Virus record (IMG/VR): IMGVR_UViG_3300006810_006621
Coordinates: 1 to 45,267 of that record
Origin: a virus
Length of the DNA stretch: 45,267 bases
Strand: one strand, 5' to 3'
Under the pieces are notes generated by a model. The model worked only from the letters and a program-made list of their open reading frames with translations, was not told the DNA's origin and did not search any database. Both the position numbers and the translations under genes were made by a program. This document shows, piece after piece, positions 32,941 to 41,186 of this stretch (within the stretch, counting starts at the first letter, position 1; each line of letters starts with the position of its first letter).

Positions 32941-35165
32941 GGCTTTTTTATTAAATCATCAAATTTACCAAATCTACCTATATAAGAAACAACTGACTTT
33001 TGTGTTTCATGAGATGCTCTAGCAGCAAAGGTAGTTACATTTTTTCTGGTGAATGTCTGCATATTATTTTTAGCCTTAAATTCCTCAGTTCCATTTGGAG
33101 TAGCTAAATCTATGACTCTATACCCTGTATAAGTATCCCCATTTTTTGAAACAATCTTAACAGCACCTGAAAATCCATTAGTCATATCAACTAAGGCTAC
33201 AACTCCTCCTACTTTTAAGGAATTCAGATTGTTGATTATACTATCTTGCCTATCTCTCTTATTAGCTAATGATATACCTTTTAAATTAGATCCAATATTG
33301 ACTCCAACTGTAGGACTCTTATCTTTTACCCCAATATTTTTACCACTCTTATCTTTTATAAATCTACCCTCCATAGCATCTATTTTAGACTGAGCATTTT
33401 TATGTTCTGTAGATCCATGCTTCATCCTATTTCTAGATTCCTTCATCTTATTTATATCCTTAGTATGAGCTAATACACCTGCTGCCTCTGGAGTTTTTTC
33501 ACCTTGACGTTTACCTGAGTATTTCTTCTCTGGCACCCATCCCTTAGCTGTCTTTTCAACTGGTACTCCACCATGCATCCTCTTGGTTCCAATTGGAAGA
33601 GCTTTACCACCTTTGATGATCATATTGATCTCAGCTTGGTTATGTAGTTCTGCTACTTCAAGAGCCTTCTTTAGATCATTATTACCATCTAACATTGCAT
33701 GTATGGCCTTAGTGCTATTTGGGAGTTTCTTACCAGTGATACTTTCATAAATATCCTTAGTGAATTTCTGATCATATCTTAATCTAGACTTCAGGTAAGG
33801 TAGATCATTCTTCTTGATAGCCTCTGCCATCTTATCAAAACTTTGCTTAGATAGTGCCTTCTGGCCACCTCTAACAATTTCTTCTACCTTTTCTTTTGTG
33901 TATTGCTTGGCACCTTCATCACCTTTACCCATAGCTCTCTCCCAGTTACCAATTTGAGTCTTAACTAGATCATTAGTCCCAAAGTAATCTTTCTTATCAT
34001 ACTTATCAAAGATAGCATTAAATTTAGCCTCTGGAGAATCTTTTGGAGTATCTTTCTGGTGCTGCTCTACAGCATCTCTAATACCCATGGAGATATCCTC
34101 TTCCATAATCTTCACTACAGCATCTTTGTTATCCATGAAATATTTAACCTGCTCTTCAGAAGGTTTCATGTCATTCATTGCATCAAGAGATCTTTGTTTC
34201 TTTGATATCATGCCATCAGTAACACTCTTATGGCCACTCTCTGCTAATGCTGCTTTGGCCTCCTCTGTGGTATGCTTATGCCCTACTGGATTCTTACCAA
34301 ACATCTCCTCATATGTTTTCTGGCTCTTACCATACTTAGCTGCTGATTTCTTTTTTTCAGCTGCTTTCCTATGATTAAACAGCTCCTTTGATGTATCATT
34401 TACCTCCTTTACAGTTTTTGGATCTGCCTTCCCTGTAGATGCTACATCTTTCTTATGTTTAGCCATTGCATTATCATGAGCTTCCTTTTTAGCATCTCCT
34501 TCAAGATCATTCAATACCTTTTTTAAACTAGATAAGTGCTGTTCATCTCTAGCATTGGTGACATTGCCCTGCTTCTTAATTCTATCTTCAAATATTTTTA
34601 TTGCCTCCTTTATTTTATCCACATCCATCTTACCATCATCCTTCTTAGCTGGTTCCTTCTTAGCTGATTCCTTCTTCTCTAGTTCCTCCTTCTCTGGATC
34701 AGGCTTACCACCTAAATCATCAAATGATGCACCTTCTTTTGATGCATCCTCATGAGAGGCCTTAACCATTTTATTCACCACATCTTGAGGTACCATATGC
34801 TGTGCTGCTGGCTCTAATGATTGGAATATCTCATATGCTTTTTTGGGATCTGCCTCCATGATCTCCTTCATGTGAGTAAGTTGAGCTAAATCATGCTTAC
34901 TTGCTGGCTCTACCTGCCCACCTTTACCTCCTGCTGGAGCTGCTGCTGTTGGAGTTGGAGCACCTTCTTTACCTGCACCCTTCTTACCAGATGAAACTTC
35001 CTTCCATTCACCTGCAGTTTTCTTATACTTCTTACCATTTTTGTAAGTATGTATTGTTCCCTCTGGAGCTCCACCCGGGAAGTGAGTCCCACCAGTGGCA
35101 CCTTTAAGGATCTCTGCTCCTATACCTAATCTATTATTCTGAATAGCATCTATTACTTGTTTCAT
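32937..35165 (-). CDS. large Lys-rich internal virion-type protein with two module copies
   Basis: 742 residues. N-terminal ILKGATGGTHFPGGAPEGT and KKYKKTAGEWKEVSSGKK (21-62) is a degenerate version of the shared module; a well-conserved copy lies at 518-548 after VAELHNQAEINMIIKGG. Between them are charged helices and an Ala/Lys/Glu-rich linker (~155-180). The C-terminal ~190 residues include a beta region (GGVVALVDMTNGFSGAVKIV). The arrangement suggests a fusion of two ancestral module-led genes. Start overlaps the upstream 60-aa gene (ATGA) and end overlaps the 480-aa gene (ATGA). Role inferred as internal head or ejected protein. Confidence 0.65.
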   Translation of the reverse strand: MKQVIDAIQNNRLGIGAEILKGATGGTHFPGGAPEGTIHTYKNGKKYKKTAGEWKEVSSGKKGAGKEGAPTPTAAAPAGGKGGQVEPASKHDLAQLTHMKEIMEADPKKAYEIFQSLEPAAQHMVPQDVVNKMVKASHEDASKEGASFDDLGGKPDPEKEELEKKESAKKEPAKKDDGKMDVDKIKEAIKIFEDRIKKQGNVTNARDEQHLSSLKKVLNDLEGDAKKEAHDNAMAKHKKDVASTGKADPKTVKEVNDTSKELFNHRKAAEKKKSAAKYGKSQKTYEEMFGKNPVGHKHTTEEAKAALAESGHKSVTDGMISKKQRSLDAMNDMKPSEEQVKYFMDNKDAVVKIMEEDISMGIRDAVEQHQKDTPKDSPEAKFNAIFDKYDKKDYFGTNDLVKTQIGNWERAMGKGDEGAKQYTKEKVEEIVRGGQKALSKQSFDKMAEAIKKNDLPYLKSRLRYDQKFTKDIYESITGKKLPNSTKAIHAMLDGNNDLKKALEVAELHNQAEINMIIKGGKALPIGTKRMHGGVPVEKTAKGWVPEKKYSGKRQGEKTPEAAGVLAHTKDINKMKESRNRMKHGSTEHKNAQSKIDAMEGRFIKDKSGKNIGVKDKSPTVGVNIGSNLKGISLANKRDRQDSIINNLNSLKVGGVVALVDMTNGFSGAVKIVSKNGDTYTGYRVIDLATPNGTEEFKAKNNMQTFTRKNVTTFAARASHETQKSVVSYIGRFGKFDDLIKKP
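33522..33656 (-). repeat. AELHN-KGGKALPIGTKR module, internal copy in 742-aa gene
   Basis: Encodes residues 504-548 of the 742-residue protein. It aligns without gaps to the copy at 32788-32919 over the AELHN...WVPEKK span, which argues for an internal gene duplication or fusion. Confidence 0.8.
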
Positions 35166-35344
35166 CTGTTACTTCTTAACTTTGTTTTCAATTCTTTTTT
35201 AAAATCAACTAGAGCTACATACATAATGCTCTTAAAACTATCCTTGAAGTCATCCTCATATTTGAATATAACAGGATATCTTGGTAGATCCCTGTACTTC
35301 TTGGTTAATGTCCCATCCTTCTTTTTGACTTTATCTTTACTCAC
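35162..35344 (-). CDS. 60-residue basic protein, GTG start
   Basis: Encodes MSKDKVKKKDGTLTKKYRD followed by an aromatic/charged part (YPVIFKYEDDFKDSFKSI) and a basic tail (KKELKTKLRSNR). Initiation appears to be GTG at 35344; a promoter-like element ends about 17 bases upstream, leaving a very short leader. The stop overlaps the ATG of the 742-residue gene (ATGA), supporting a real, coupled gene. Function unknown; first gene of the presumed internal-protein operon. Confidence 0.6.
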   Translation of the reverse strand: MSKDKVKKKDGTLTKKYRDLPRYPVIFKYEDDFKDSFKSIMYVALVDFKKELKTKLRSNR

Positions 35345-35360
35345 ACTATTTATTAATTAT

Positions 35361-35392
35361 CAAATATAGTAATTATACATTTGTCTTGCAAG
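35361..35392 (-). promoter_or_regulatory. Bacteroidota-type promoter candidate
   Basis: On the minus strand CTTG (35392-35389), a 20-base spacer and TATATTTG (35368-35361) match the TTG / TAnnTTTG pattern known from Bacteroidota sigma factors. It lies in the 72-base gap before the 60-residue gene. The TATATTTG with upstream flank is nearly identical to the element at 39555. Confidence 0.6.
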
Positions 35393-35416
35393 TGGATTGT
35401 AAAAATACTTTTAAAA

Positions 35417-35857
35417 CTATTGTGTTACTAAGTATAATACTCCTGCTGCACCTACTACTACAGCTCCACCTACTATCCACTTCTTCCTTCTTTCCTTCCT
35501 TAATTGCTTAGATACCAACTCTAAGTCACTATCTAATGATCCATTTATCTTCCTCAGCCTTATAATCTCTTCATCTCTCTCATTTAGAGCTGAATTTAAT
35601 AAGAATACCTGAGACTTATATATGTCTAGAGCATCCTTGAAATTGGTTATCAGCATATCATTATTCTCTAGAGTACGCTTGGCATACTTTAACTCAACCC
35701 TTTCCTTAGCCAACTGCATCCCTTTCCACTGGAACATAACTGTTAGAGTGGAATCTACTCTAAACTCCTCCCAAACAGTGTCCTTAGTTGCTCCCTCTGG
35801 CTGAGAGTACCCTAAGATACTCACTAGGATCAGTATTGATAGCATTAATTTCTTCAT
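35417..35857 (-). CDS. secreted, C-terminally anchored coiled-coil protein (spanin-pair candidate 2)
   Basis: 146 residues. A clear signal-peptide-like start (MKKLMLSILILVSILGYSQ) is followed by a coiled coil (~45-118: LAKERVELKYAKRTLEN, SALNERDEEIIRLRKING) and a C-terminal membrane helix (KKWIVGGAVVVGAAGVLYLV). There is no Cys for a lipobox, so it is not a classical o-spanin. It begins inside the preceding gene (74-base overlap), as Rz/Rz1-type genes do. It may join inner and outer layers at lysis, or be another envelope protein; moderate certainty. Confidence 0.6.
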   Translation of the reverse strand: MKKLMLSILILVSILGYSQPEGATKDTVWEEFRVDSTLTVMFQWKGMQLAKERVELKYAKRTLENNDMLITNFKDALDIYKSQVFLLNSALNERDEEIIRLRKINGSLDSDLELVSKQLRKERRKKWIVGGAVVVGAAGVLYLVTQ

Positions 35858-36161
35858 CTTTCTTCTTTTTTACATGTGTTTTCCACTTATTATAGTCTGA
35901 AATTGATTTATTTACTATAGAATCAGCTCTATGGCTGGCCTCAGTGTATAACCTATAAATTGAATCACCTCTTTTGCTTATAGAATCCATTTCATGCATC
36001 CAAATCTCTCTCTGATTAGCATGCTCCTTCAATAGATCCTTTGTTGGATCAGGGCCAAAGAATATAGCAATTCCAAACCCTATCACAAGTGACAGAATCA
36101 TGGTTATAAGAGTGCTCTTATTGTTACCTACAAATACTTTTATGCCTTCTTTATTCATCAT
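35784..36161 (-). CDS. N-terminally anchored coiled-coil protein (i-spanin candidate)
   Basis: 125 residues. One membrane helix near residues 16-36 (STLITMILSLVIGFGIAIFF) is followed by a periplasm-type helical region (DLLKEHANQREIWMHEMDSI, RADSIVNKSISDYNKWK) and a Lys-rich stretch. This is the layout of an inner-membrane spanin. It overlaps the portal gene end by 11 bases and contains the start of the next envelope protein gene. Assignment rests on topology and overlap, not on homology. Confidence 0.6.
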   Translation of the reverse strand: MMNKEGIKVFVGNNKSTLITMILSLVIGFGIAIFFGPDPTKDLLKEHANQREIWMHEMDSISKRGDSIYRLYTEASHRADSIVNKSISDYNKWKTHVKKKKDEEINAINTDPSEYLRVLSARGSN

Positions 36162-37944
36162 CTAGAGCTAATTTATTAAATAATTGCATAGCATCCTTCA
36201 TCATTGGATTACCTTGATACTTCTGTAAGGTAGTTTCTAGAGCTTTCTGGAACCCTTCTTCATCTGGAGCACCTTCATCACCATCTCCACCATCATCCAC
36301 TCCTATATCATCCCATTCAGCAGCTGCATCTGTAGACTCTTCCTGCTGGCCTGCCATAGCATCACCTTGGTTCTTAGATAGCCATATTTGATTCATGATC
36401 ATATCATCATCATCAATCTTATCTGCAAGTCCTCTCTTTCTTCTGACTTCTTTAAGTCCCATGAATGAACCTGCTGCTTTAATGTCCTTATCTAGTTCCT
36501 TATCTTCTGACTCTATATCCAATCCTACAAATCTGAATCTGAAAGTTGAATCTATCTGCCAGATGATCCATTTGTTGATCCAGCTTTCAATAGCCTTCAA
36601 TAATGGATACAACCCTTTATCTCTGGAGAATTTCATCTTAGCTTCAGTCTCCTGTCCTGAGCTGCTATTTATACCTCCACCTTTATTGAATTCTATTCCA
36701 ATTTCCTCTGGAGCTATTTTATATAATGCACAAATGATCTTGATCAGGTATTCCTGCCACTCATTAAACTGCATATCTGCATTGTTCTTATGTAGATCTA
36801 TCCACTCAACACCTTCACCCTCTAATACAGGTATCTTGTGAGCATTCTTTGTGCCTACAACCATAGATCTCCACTCCTGCCTTAGCTCTGCTATCCTGTT
36901 TCTATTAAGTCCCTTAGATACCTTTAAAATACCTTTTGGATTTGAACCTTGAGTAAAAAACTTACCATTATACTGATCAGTATTTAACTGCCATGTAATG
37001 ATATTTATAAGATCTTCTAATTCTGACTTACCATATCCATTCTGGTAGATATCTGTTCTGGCATTTCTGACACCATACATAATCTCCCATGGATAGTAGT
37101 CACTTACTATCTTACCATCTACTACCTGCACATGAGAAGGATAATATCCCTTTATCTCTTTTGGCTTGGCTCCAGTTCTAGCTTCATAGTTACCAGACTT
37201 ATCTATATGAGCTTGATAAATAGTTCCTGCATCAACTGCAAAGTATCTTGAAGGATCTCCTCCTCTATTAGGCACTATTTCAGCTGTAGCTGCATCCAAT
37301 GTAAGGGAATCCTCAACTATCTTTCTTAGAAAAACAGTAAATGTGTCTGACCCCCATAAAGTTTCACCTTCTTTCTTATCCCCTCCATTGAGAAGGAAAT
37401 TAGTTAAATATTTGACCTGCTTCTTATCCTTTAGTGACATCTTAGGCTCTTCATCTGTATAGAAGTCAGTTGGCTTCTTCTCAATGACAAACCCCATATC
37501 ATACTTCCCCTTTCTAGGAGATGAAAAATTTTCTATTTGTGATTGTCTTGTTGTTATTATAGCTCTAACCACTGTAGTAGAACCCATCTTTCTAAGGAAT
37601 CCGGGTGACAGTTGAGCTCTCTTAGTCTTAAATCCATGCTGAGAATACTGATTCAGATATGGATCTGACATAATAGTAACCCCACCCTCCTTATTCCTAG
37701 CATCTTCATCTAAGATCTCCTCTAGGAATGACTGAGCTTTAATAAGTGTTTTAGGATCATTTGATGACAATGCCTTCTCTAAGAGCATGTTTTTCTCTAC
37801 CTCTAGCAGCTGCTTCTCCAGACCTATTTCTTCAAGTCTGTCTGTTGGCTCAACTGTTGAAGTACTCTCATAATTTCGGTCAAGTGGTTGCACCTGCACC
37901 CCATCTCCAGTGGAGCTGGTAATATAGTTATAAGTGTACTGCAT
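36151..37944 (-). CDS. portal protein
   Basis: 597 residues with portal-type layout: an N-terminal wing region, LSPGFLRKMGSTTVVRAIITTRQSQIENF, DTFTVFLRKIVEDSLTLDAATAEIV, YPWEIMYGVRNARTDIYQNGYGKSELED, then the stem helix region (QLNTDQYNGKFF) and ALYKIAPEEIGIEF. A long acidic C-terminus (DDIGVDDGGDGDEGAPDEEG) ends the protein. Family resemblance is to SPP1/HK97-type phage portals (PF04860 group). It forms the dodecameric DNA gate at one capsid vertex. It is only 0-11 bases from neighbours. No terminase is visible nearby within the window. Confidence 0.85.
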   Translation of the reverse strand: MQYTYNYITSSTGDGVQVQPLDRNYESTSTVEPTDRLEEIGLEKQLLEVEKNMLLEKALSSNDPKTLIKAQSFLEEILDEDARNKEGGVTIMSDPYLNQYSQHGFKTKRAQLSPGFLRKMGSTTVVRAIITTRQSQIENFSSPRKGKYDMGFVIEKKPTDFYTDEEPKMSLKDKKQVKYLTNFLLNGGDKKEGETLWGSDTFTVFLRKIVEDSLTLDAATAEIVPNRGGDPSRYFAVDAGTIYQAHIDKSGNYEARTGAKPKEIKGYYPSHVQVVDGKIVSDYYPWEIMYGVRNARTDIYQNGYGKSELEDLINIITWQLNTDQYNGKFFTQGSNPKGILKVSKGLNRNRIAELRQEWRSMVVGTKNAHKIPVLEGEGVEWIDLHKNNADMQFNEWQEYLIKIICALYKIAPEEIGIEFNKGGGINSSSGQETEAKMKFSRDKGLYPLLKAIESWINKWIIWQIDSTFRFRFVGLDIESEDKELDKDIKAAGSFMGLKEVRRKRGLADKIDDDDMIMNQIWLSKNQGDAMAGQQEESTDAAAEWDDIGVDDGGDGDEGAPDEEGFQKALETTLQKYQGNPMMKDAMQLFNKLALDDE

Positions 37945-37950
37945 TTAACT

Positions 37951-38283
37951 TTAATTTAAGTCCTCATCCTCATCTTCAATAGCAAATTCATCTGCATCTC
38001 TAACAAATAGAACTACAGTTTCATCTCCTTTGATGACTTCAACTCTTTTCAAAGATTCAATTTCAGATAAGATCATAGCTGTATCTTCACCTTTCTCAAG
38101 TGCATCAGCCTTAAACTTCTCAATTGATCCTTGATCAAATATGTCATAGCCTACACTATATTTCTCATTGAACTGCTCTTGAGTCATCCCTTTTAAGATG
38201 ACTTCATCAGCATTTGAGAATCGACTAATCAAAGTAGATCTTTCTGCTGCTCTTTTAGATTGTATTTCTGATCTAATATCCAT
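37951..38283 (-). CDS. small acidic protein before portal, unknown
   Basis: 110 residues, acidic with helical appearance (AAERSTLISRFSNADEVILKG, IEKFKADALEKGEDTAMILSE) and an Asp/Glu-rich end (EFAIEDEDEDLN). Its ATG overlaps the previous stop by one base (TAATG) and it ends seven bases before the portal ATG. It could be a portal or packaging cofactor; nothing in the sequence confirms this. Confidence 0.65.
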   Translation of the reverse strand: MDIRSEIQSKRAAERSTLISRFSNADEVILKGMTQEQFNEKYSVGYDIFDQGSIEKFKADALEKGEDTAMILSEIESLKRVEVIKGDETVVLFVRDADEFAIEDEDEDLN

Positions 38284-38885
38284 TATACTAATAATTTTAA
38301 CATTTGTCCTGACAATTCCACTTCAGATTTATCTCCAAGTGAATTAATTATACCATCAATGAACAGCTTATCAGCTGACTTACTAATGTAAGAGCTAACA
38401 CAGTTATTATATTCATTCATGTATTTTTTTATATCTGCAGATTTCTCAACCTGAACATCTCCCATTTTAGTTAGATCTGAAGATCCATAGTCTCCACCCA
38501 TTGTAACTGGCTCATCATAAGATTTGATTTCTCTCTCTTTACCATACTTCTGCTCATAAGTGAACATATTGGGTAAATATGGAAATGCCTCTTTCCTCAA
38601 TCCTTGTAGAGTGTATGAAGAAGGTGCCTTCATTGGAATGTCATTACATCCAAAAGACTTTATCATAGATAGAGCAATAGCCATCTTTGATTTCAACTCT
38701 TGACAATGAGATTCTAATGATATCCCTACCTTGGCCAGTAATACTTTGAGCTCCTTACCATTCTTCTTGATCTCAAATCCTTTACCATAAGTGAAGTCAT
38801 CTATTATCCCCTTAGATAGATCTAAATCCTTAGAGGATCTTATAGCCTTCTCTAACTTTACTAAATTTATTTCTTTTGCTTCCAT
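38283..38885 (-). CDS. uncharacterised protein before portal
   Basis: 200 residues, mixed charge. It contains EINLVKLEKAIRSSKD, a basic stretch (FEIKKNGKELKVLLAKVG), PSSYTLQGLRKEAFPYLP and a C-terminal helix (KLFIDGIINSLGDKSEVEL). No family recognised. It is the first gene after a terminator and is coupled to the next gene (one-base overlap). The leader contains a weak TATATT-type sequence that might be a promoter, but the match is poor. Confidence 0.65.
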   Translation of the reverse strand: MEAKEINLVKLEKAIRSSKDLDLSKGIIDDFTYGKGFEIKKNGKELKVLLAKVGISLESHCQELKSKMAIALSMIKSFGCNDIPMKAPSSYTLQGLRKEAFPYLPNMFTYEQKYGKEREIKSYDEPVTMGGDYGSSDLTKMGDVQVEKSADIKKYMNEYNNCVSSYISKSADKLFIDGIINSLGDKSEVELSGQMLKLLV

Positions 38886-38946
38886 TTTTTATTGACTAAA
38901 TATGTCTAATGATTACAATATAAGGAAAATTTATTTCTATATAAAC

Positions 38947-38977
38947 AAAAAGGCCTTAAATTAATTAAGGCCTTTTC
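38947..38977 (-). terminator. bidirectional-looking intrinsic terminator
   Basis: A perfect 12-bp inverted repeat (38948-38959 with 38965-38976) encloses a five-base loop. On the minus strand the stem ends in TTTTT (38951-38947). It lies about 90 bases after the stop of the 151-residue gene. The A-run on the other side would also give a U-run for plus-strand transcripts. Confidence 0.85.
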
Positions 38978-39004
38978 GCATTGCGTAAAAAGAGAATAGA
39001 GATT

Positions 39005-39018
39005 GTGATTAATATCAC
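39005..39018. promoter_or_regulatory. short inverted repeat, possible operator
   Basis: GTGAT and ATCAC arms separated by four bases, in the 178-base gap between the terminator and the stop of the 151-residue gene. Could be a protein-binding dyad or part of the 3' untranslated region. Weak evidence. Confidence 0.25.
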
Positions 39019-39063
39019 ATAGAAGTAATATACGTCTATTATTCTATACTCCAACTACTAGAC

Positions 39064-39519
39064 CTACTTTTTTTCTTTATTTTCTATAAAGTTTTTTCTG
39101 GAGGCCTCCCTTAGCTGCAAATGCTTCTTTGTAACTGGGATTTTATCTCCTACTTTTAGGTTCATTTTCTTCAACTGGCCAGTGATATCCATCTCAACAT
39201 CAATCTCATCTATCACCATCTCTTGATCAGCTGGCTCCTCTGGCTGTGCTGGCTGTGCTAATGCATTTGATATAGATGATTGTAATACACCTACAGCTGC
39301 AAAGAAGTCAATCTCCTTCTGAGTCCTTGTAAGAATCAGAGTCTTAACCTGATTGTTCTTCAGTTTGTCAACTACAATCCTGTAATCAACCTCTTCTGGG
39401 ATAGGGATCTCTGAGATACTTATATTATTTAGATCCACAATCTCCTGTTTTTCTTTTGCACCCTCTACAGCTTCTGTAGCTTTAATGGCATCTTTTTTCT
39501 CGTCTTTTACTACTTCCAT
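39064..39519 (-). CDS. acidic uncharacterised protein
   Basis: 151 residues. A Lys/Glu/Ala-rich N-terminus (VVKDEKKDAIKATEAVEGAK) precedes a compact region (EEVDYRIVVDKLKNNQVKTL, ILTRTQKEIDFFAAVGVLQ), an acidic Pro/Glu linker (AQPAQPEEPADQE) and a basic end. It has its own promoter-like element upstream and a strong terminator downstream, so it may be a single-gene transcription unit with timing or level different from neighbours. Function unknown. Confidence 0.65.
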   Translation of the reverse strand: MEVVKDEKKDAIKATEAVEGAKEKQEIVDLNNISISEIPIPEEVDYRIVVDKLKNNQVKTLILTRTQKEIDFFAAVGVLQSSISNALAQPAQPEEPADQEMVIDEIDVEMDITGQLKKMNLKVGDKIPVTKKHLQLREASRKNFIENKEKK

Positions 39520-39554
39520 TTTTACATTTTAGATTATTTATTATTTTTATGCTC

Positions 39555-39586
39555 CAAATATAGTGATTATATAGATACCAAAAAAA
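39555..39586 (-). promoter_or_regulatory. Bacteroidota-type promoter candidate
   Basis: On the minus strand a T-run ending TTTTTTTGG (39586-39578), then a ~16-base spacer and TATATTTG (39562-39555). The box and its upstream flank match the element at 35361 at 16 of 18 positions. The spacer is shorter than the usual 19-20 bases. It precedes the 151-residue gene by about 35 bases. Confidence 0.5.
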
Positions 39587-39600
39587 TATTCATAGAACTA

Positions 39601-40233
39601 TTAATCCTCTGGCATGATCTCATTCTCCTCATCCTTTGGTAAATTATAGTCTCCATTCTCACTAAAATCTGATTCATCATACCCTCCTCTATATTGATCA
39701 CCCCTCCTATTATTATCTTTCCAGTCATCATTTCTGGTGCCTCCTTCTATAACATATAATAGCCTATCTACTTTCTTTCTTATCCAGTCAGCCATCAACT
39801 TAATAGAATATGATACTGCATCAAATTCTGTTAACTCCTGTCCTGTTCTTATTGAATATAGATTACCTAGTGTAGAGTACCCCTCATGCAGTGATAGGAT
39901 CATTAGTCCCCAATTAAGCATCTTTACTGCATCATCTGTAAATAGTGAATATATTGTTGCTAATATAACTGGAAAGATCAGCATAACGAACTTAGAGGCT
40001 ACCCTTCTAAGTCCTGTTTTGCTGTCTGGCCTTCTCATAGTTGGAACCACTATTGACTTTACAATACCTGTAATAATATCAAATGTCCACAGTAGTAGAA
40101 ATACCCCTAGGAATTTAACATTTACCCCATAATCTGCTAACCAATATAACATAGATGCACCAAAGTAAGGTGCTGATTTTAATAGTCCAGTAAAACTCAT
40201 GTCTATTTTTAGTATTCTATCAAGCATTATCAA
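39601..40233 (-). CDS. holin-like membrane protein (phage holin superfamily IV type)
   Basis: 210 residues. Several hydrophobic segments: ~20-35 (SAPYFGASMLYWLADYG), ~41-60 (FLGVFLLLWTFDIITGIVKS), ~83-102 (FVMLIFPVILATIYSLF) and ~108-120. The WTFDIITGIVKS motif (D..TG..K) is the hallmark of the Cph1/phi-holin family. A hydrophilic acidic C-terminus (~165-210) would face the cytoplasm. Such proteins permeabilise the inner membrane to time lysis. It is far from the endolysin in the gene order. Start could be any of Met1, Met3 or Met12. Confidence 0.8.
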   Translation of the reverse strand: MIMLDRILKIDMSFTGLLKSAPYFGASMLYWLADYGVNVKFLGVFLLLWTFDIITGIVKSIVVPTMRRPDSKTGLRRVASKFVMLIFPVILATIYSLFTDDAVKMLNWGLMILSLHEGYSTLGNLYSIRTGQELTEFDAVSYSIKLMADWIRKKVDRLLYVIEGGTRNDDWKDNNRRGDQYRGGYDESDFSENGDYNLPKDEENEIMPED

Positions 40234-40253
40234 TTGATTTATGCGGTTTTTAT

Positions 40254-41183
40254 TTATCCTATCTTTCTAATTATAAAGTCTAATTCACTCTCTCCACCTG
40301 TTGTATCCTCAAGTCCATTAAGATCTGCCAATACTTCCTGCCCTGCTGCTACTAGAGCATCTCTAATAGCTTTTCCTTGATATGGGCTATGTTCCTGATC
40401 AAATAAAATACAATCATCCACAACTAACTCCAATGAACTTGCTGACCATACCCTAGTAGGTACTGACTTCACTGCTATATTAGAGAGCATATCATAATAA
40501 CTATCTCTTAATGTAGTAAATGTTGGATCTTCAAAATCACTCCATTCATCAAATCCATTACCATATGTTCTATCAACTCTTTGCTTTGCAGCTGGATCAT
40601 CATCATATTGGCAGCTTACATCATAACCACTGGATACAAAGTCAGCAAATATGACTGACTCCCATTGAGGATACCAATATCCTGCCTGTGGGCCTTGTAG
40701 TGCTATTGCAACTACATCAGCATCTTCATCTTCAATGGTACTTCCACCACCTGCAGCAAAAGTATTATAGCCTATGTGTTGAGCTATACCTGTACCTGCA
40801 GAGCTACCTCTTATTACAAATTTGTTTTTATCAAGATTGAAGAATGTTGCCCAGAACTTTAGAAACTTCACTGCTCTTACTCCTGAGTCAAATGCTTTTC
40901 TAAATCCATTTAATTCAATATCTGTATTTACAAAAGGATAGTTTACTGTAGCTATTGCAATACCATTGGATAAGAAGTTCTCTACATCAGTTAGACTTAT
41001 ACCAGTCTTATCTAATGCAACAAAACCACCACCATGAAAATGTACTACTATACCTGTTGTGGGTACTGAAGTAGGTATCCATATATCTAACACCTCTTTA
41101 TTCTCATACCCATATTGAATATTATTATAAAAAGTATGAGGTGTTACCAATGTATGGTATGAAGATGATGATATAAACCCCAT
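40254..41183 (-). CDS. alpha/beta-hydrolase esterase (HSL-like)
   Basis: 309 residues. HGGGF (50-54) is the oxyanion-hole motif of hormone-sensitive-lipase-like carboxylesterases; GSSAG (126-130) holds nucleophile Ser128. His265 (EHSPYQG) is the likely catalytic His, with an acidic residue among Asp256-Asp262. Between lies a cap-like insertion rich in acidic residues. No signal peptide. It is encoded directly after fibre genes, with a gap of three bases, so it may be a virion-borne deacetylase acting on host surface polysaccharide. A cytoplasmic metabolic role cannot be excluded. The family is rare in phage structural operons. Confidence 0.8.
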   Translation of the reverse strand: MGFISSSSYHTLVTPHTFYNNIQYGYENKEVLDIWIPTSVPTTGIVVHFHGGGFVALDKTGISLTDVENFLSNGIAIATVNYPFVNTDIELNGFRKAFDSGVRAVKFLKFWATFFNLDKNKFVIRGSSAGTGIAQHIGYNTFAAGGGSTIEDEDADVVAIALQGPQAGYWYPQWESVIFADFVSSGYDVSCQYDDDPAAKQRVDRTYGNGFDEWSDFEDPTFTTLRDSYYDMLSNIAVKSVPTRVWSASSLELVVDDCILFDQEHSPYQGKAIRDALVAAGQEVLADLNGLEDTTGGESELDFIIRKIG

Positions 41184-41186
41184 ATA

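Noticed and set aside
35417-35857. Lipoprotein o-spanin
   Set aside because: The signal peptide has no Cys after it, so a lipid-anchored assignment is not supported.
38886-38946. Promoter before the 200-residue gene
   Set aside because: A CATATTTAG is similar to the box in the other two promoters but lacks the final TTTG and a well-spaced TTG.
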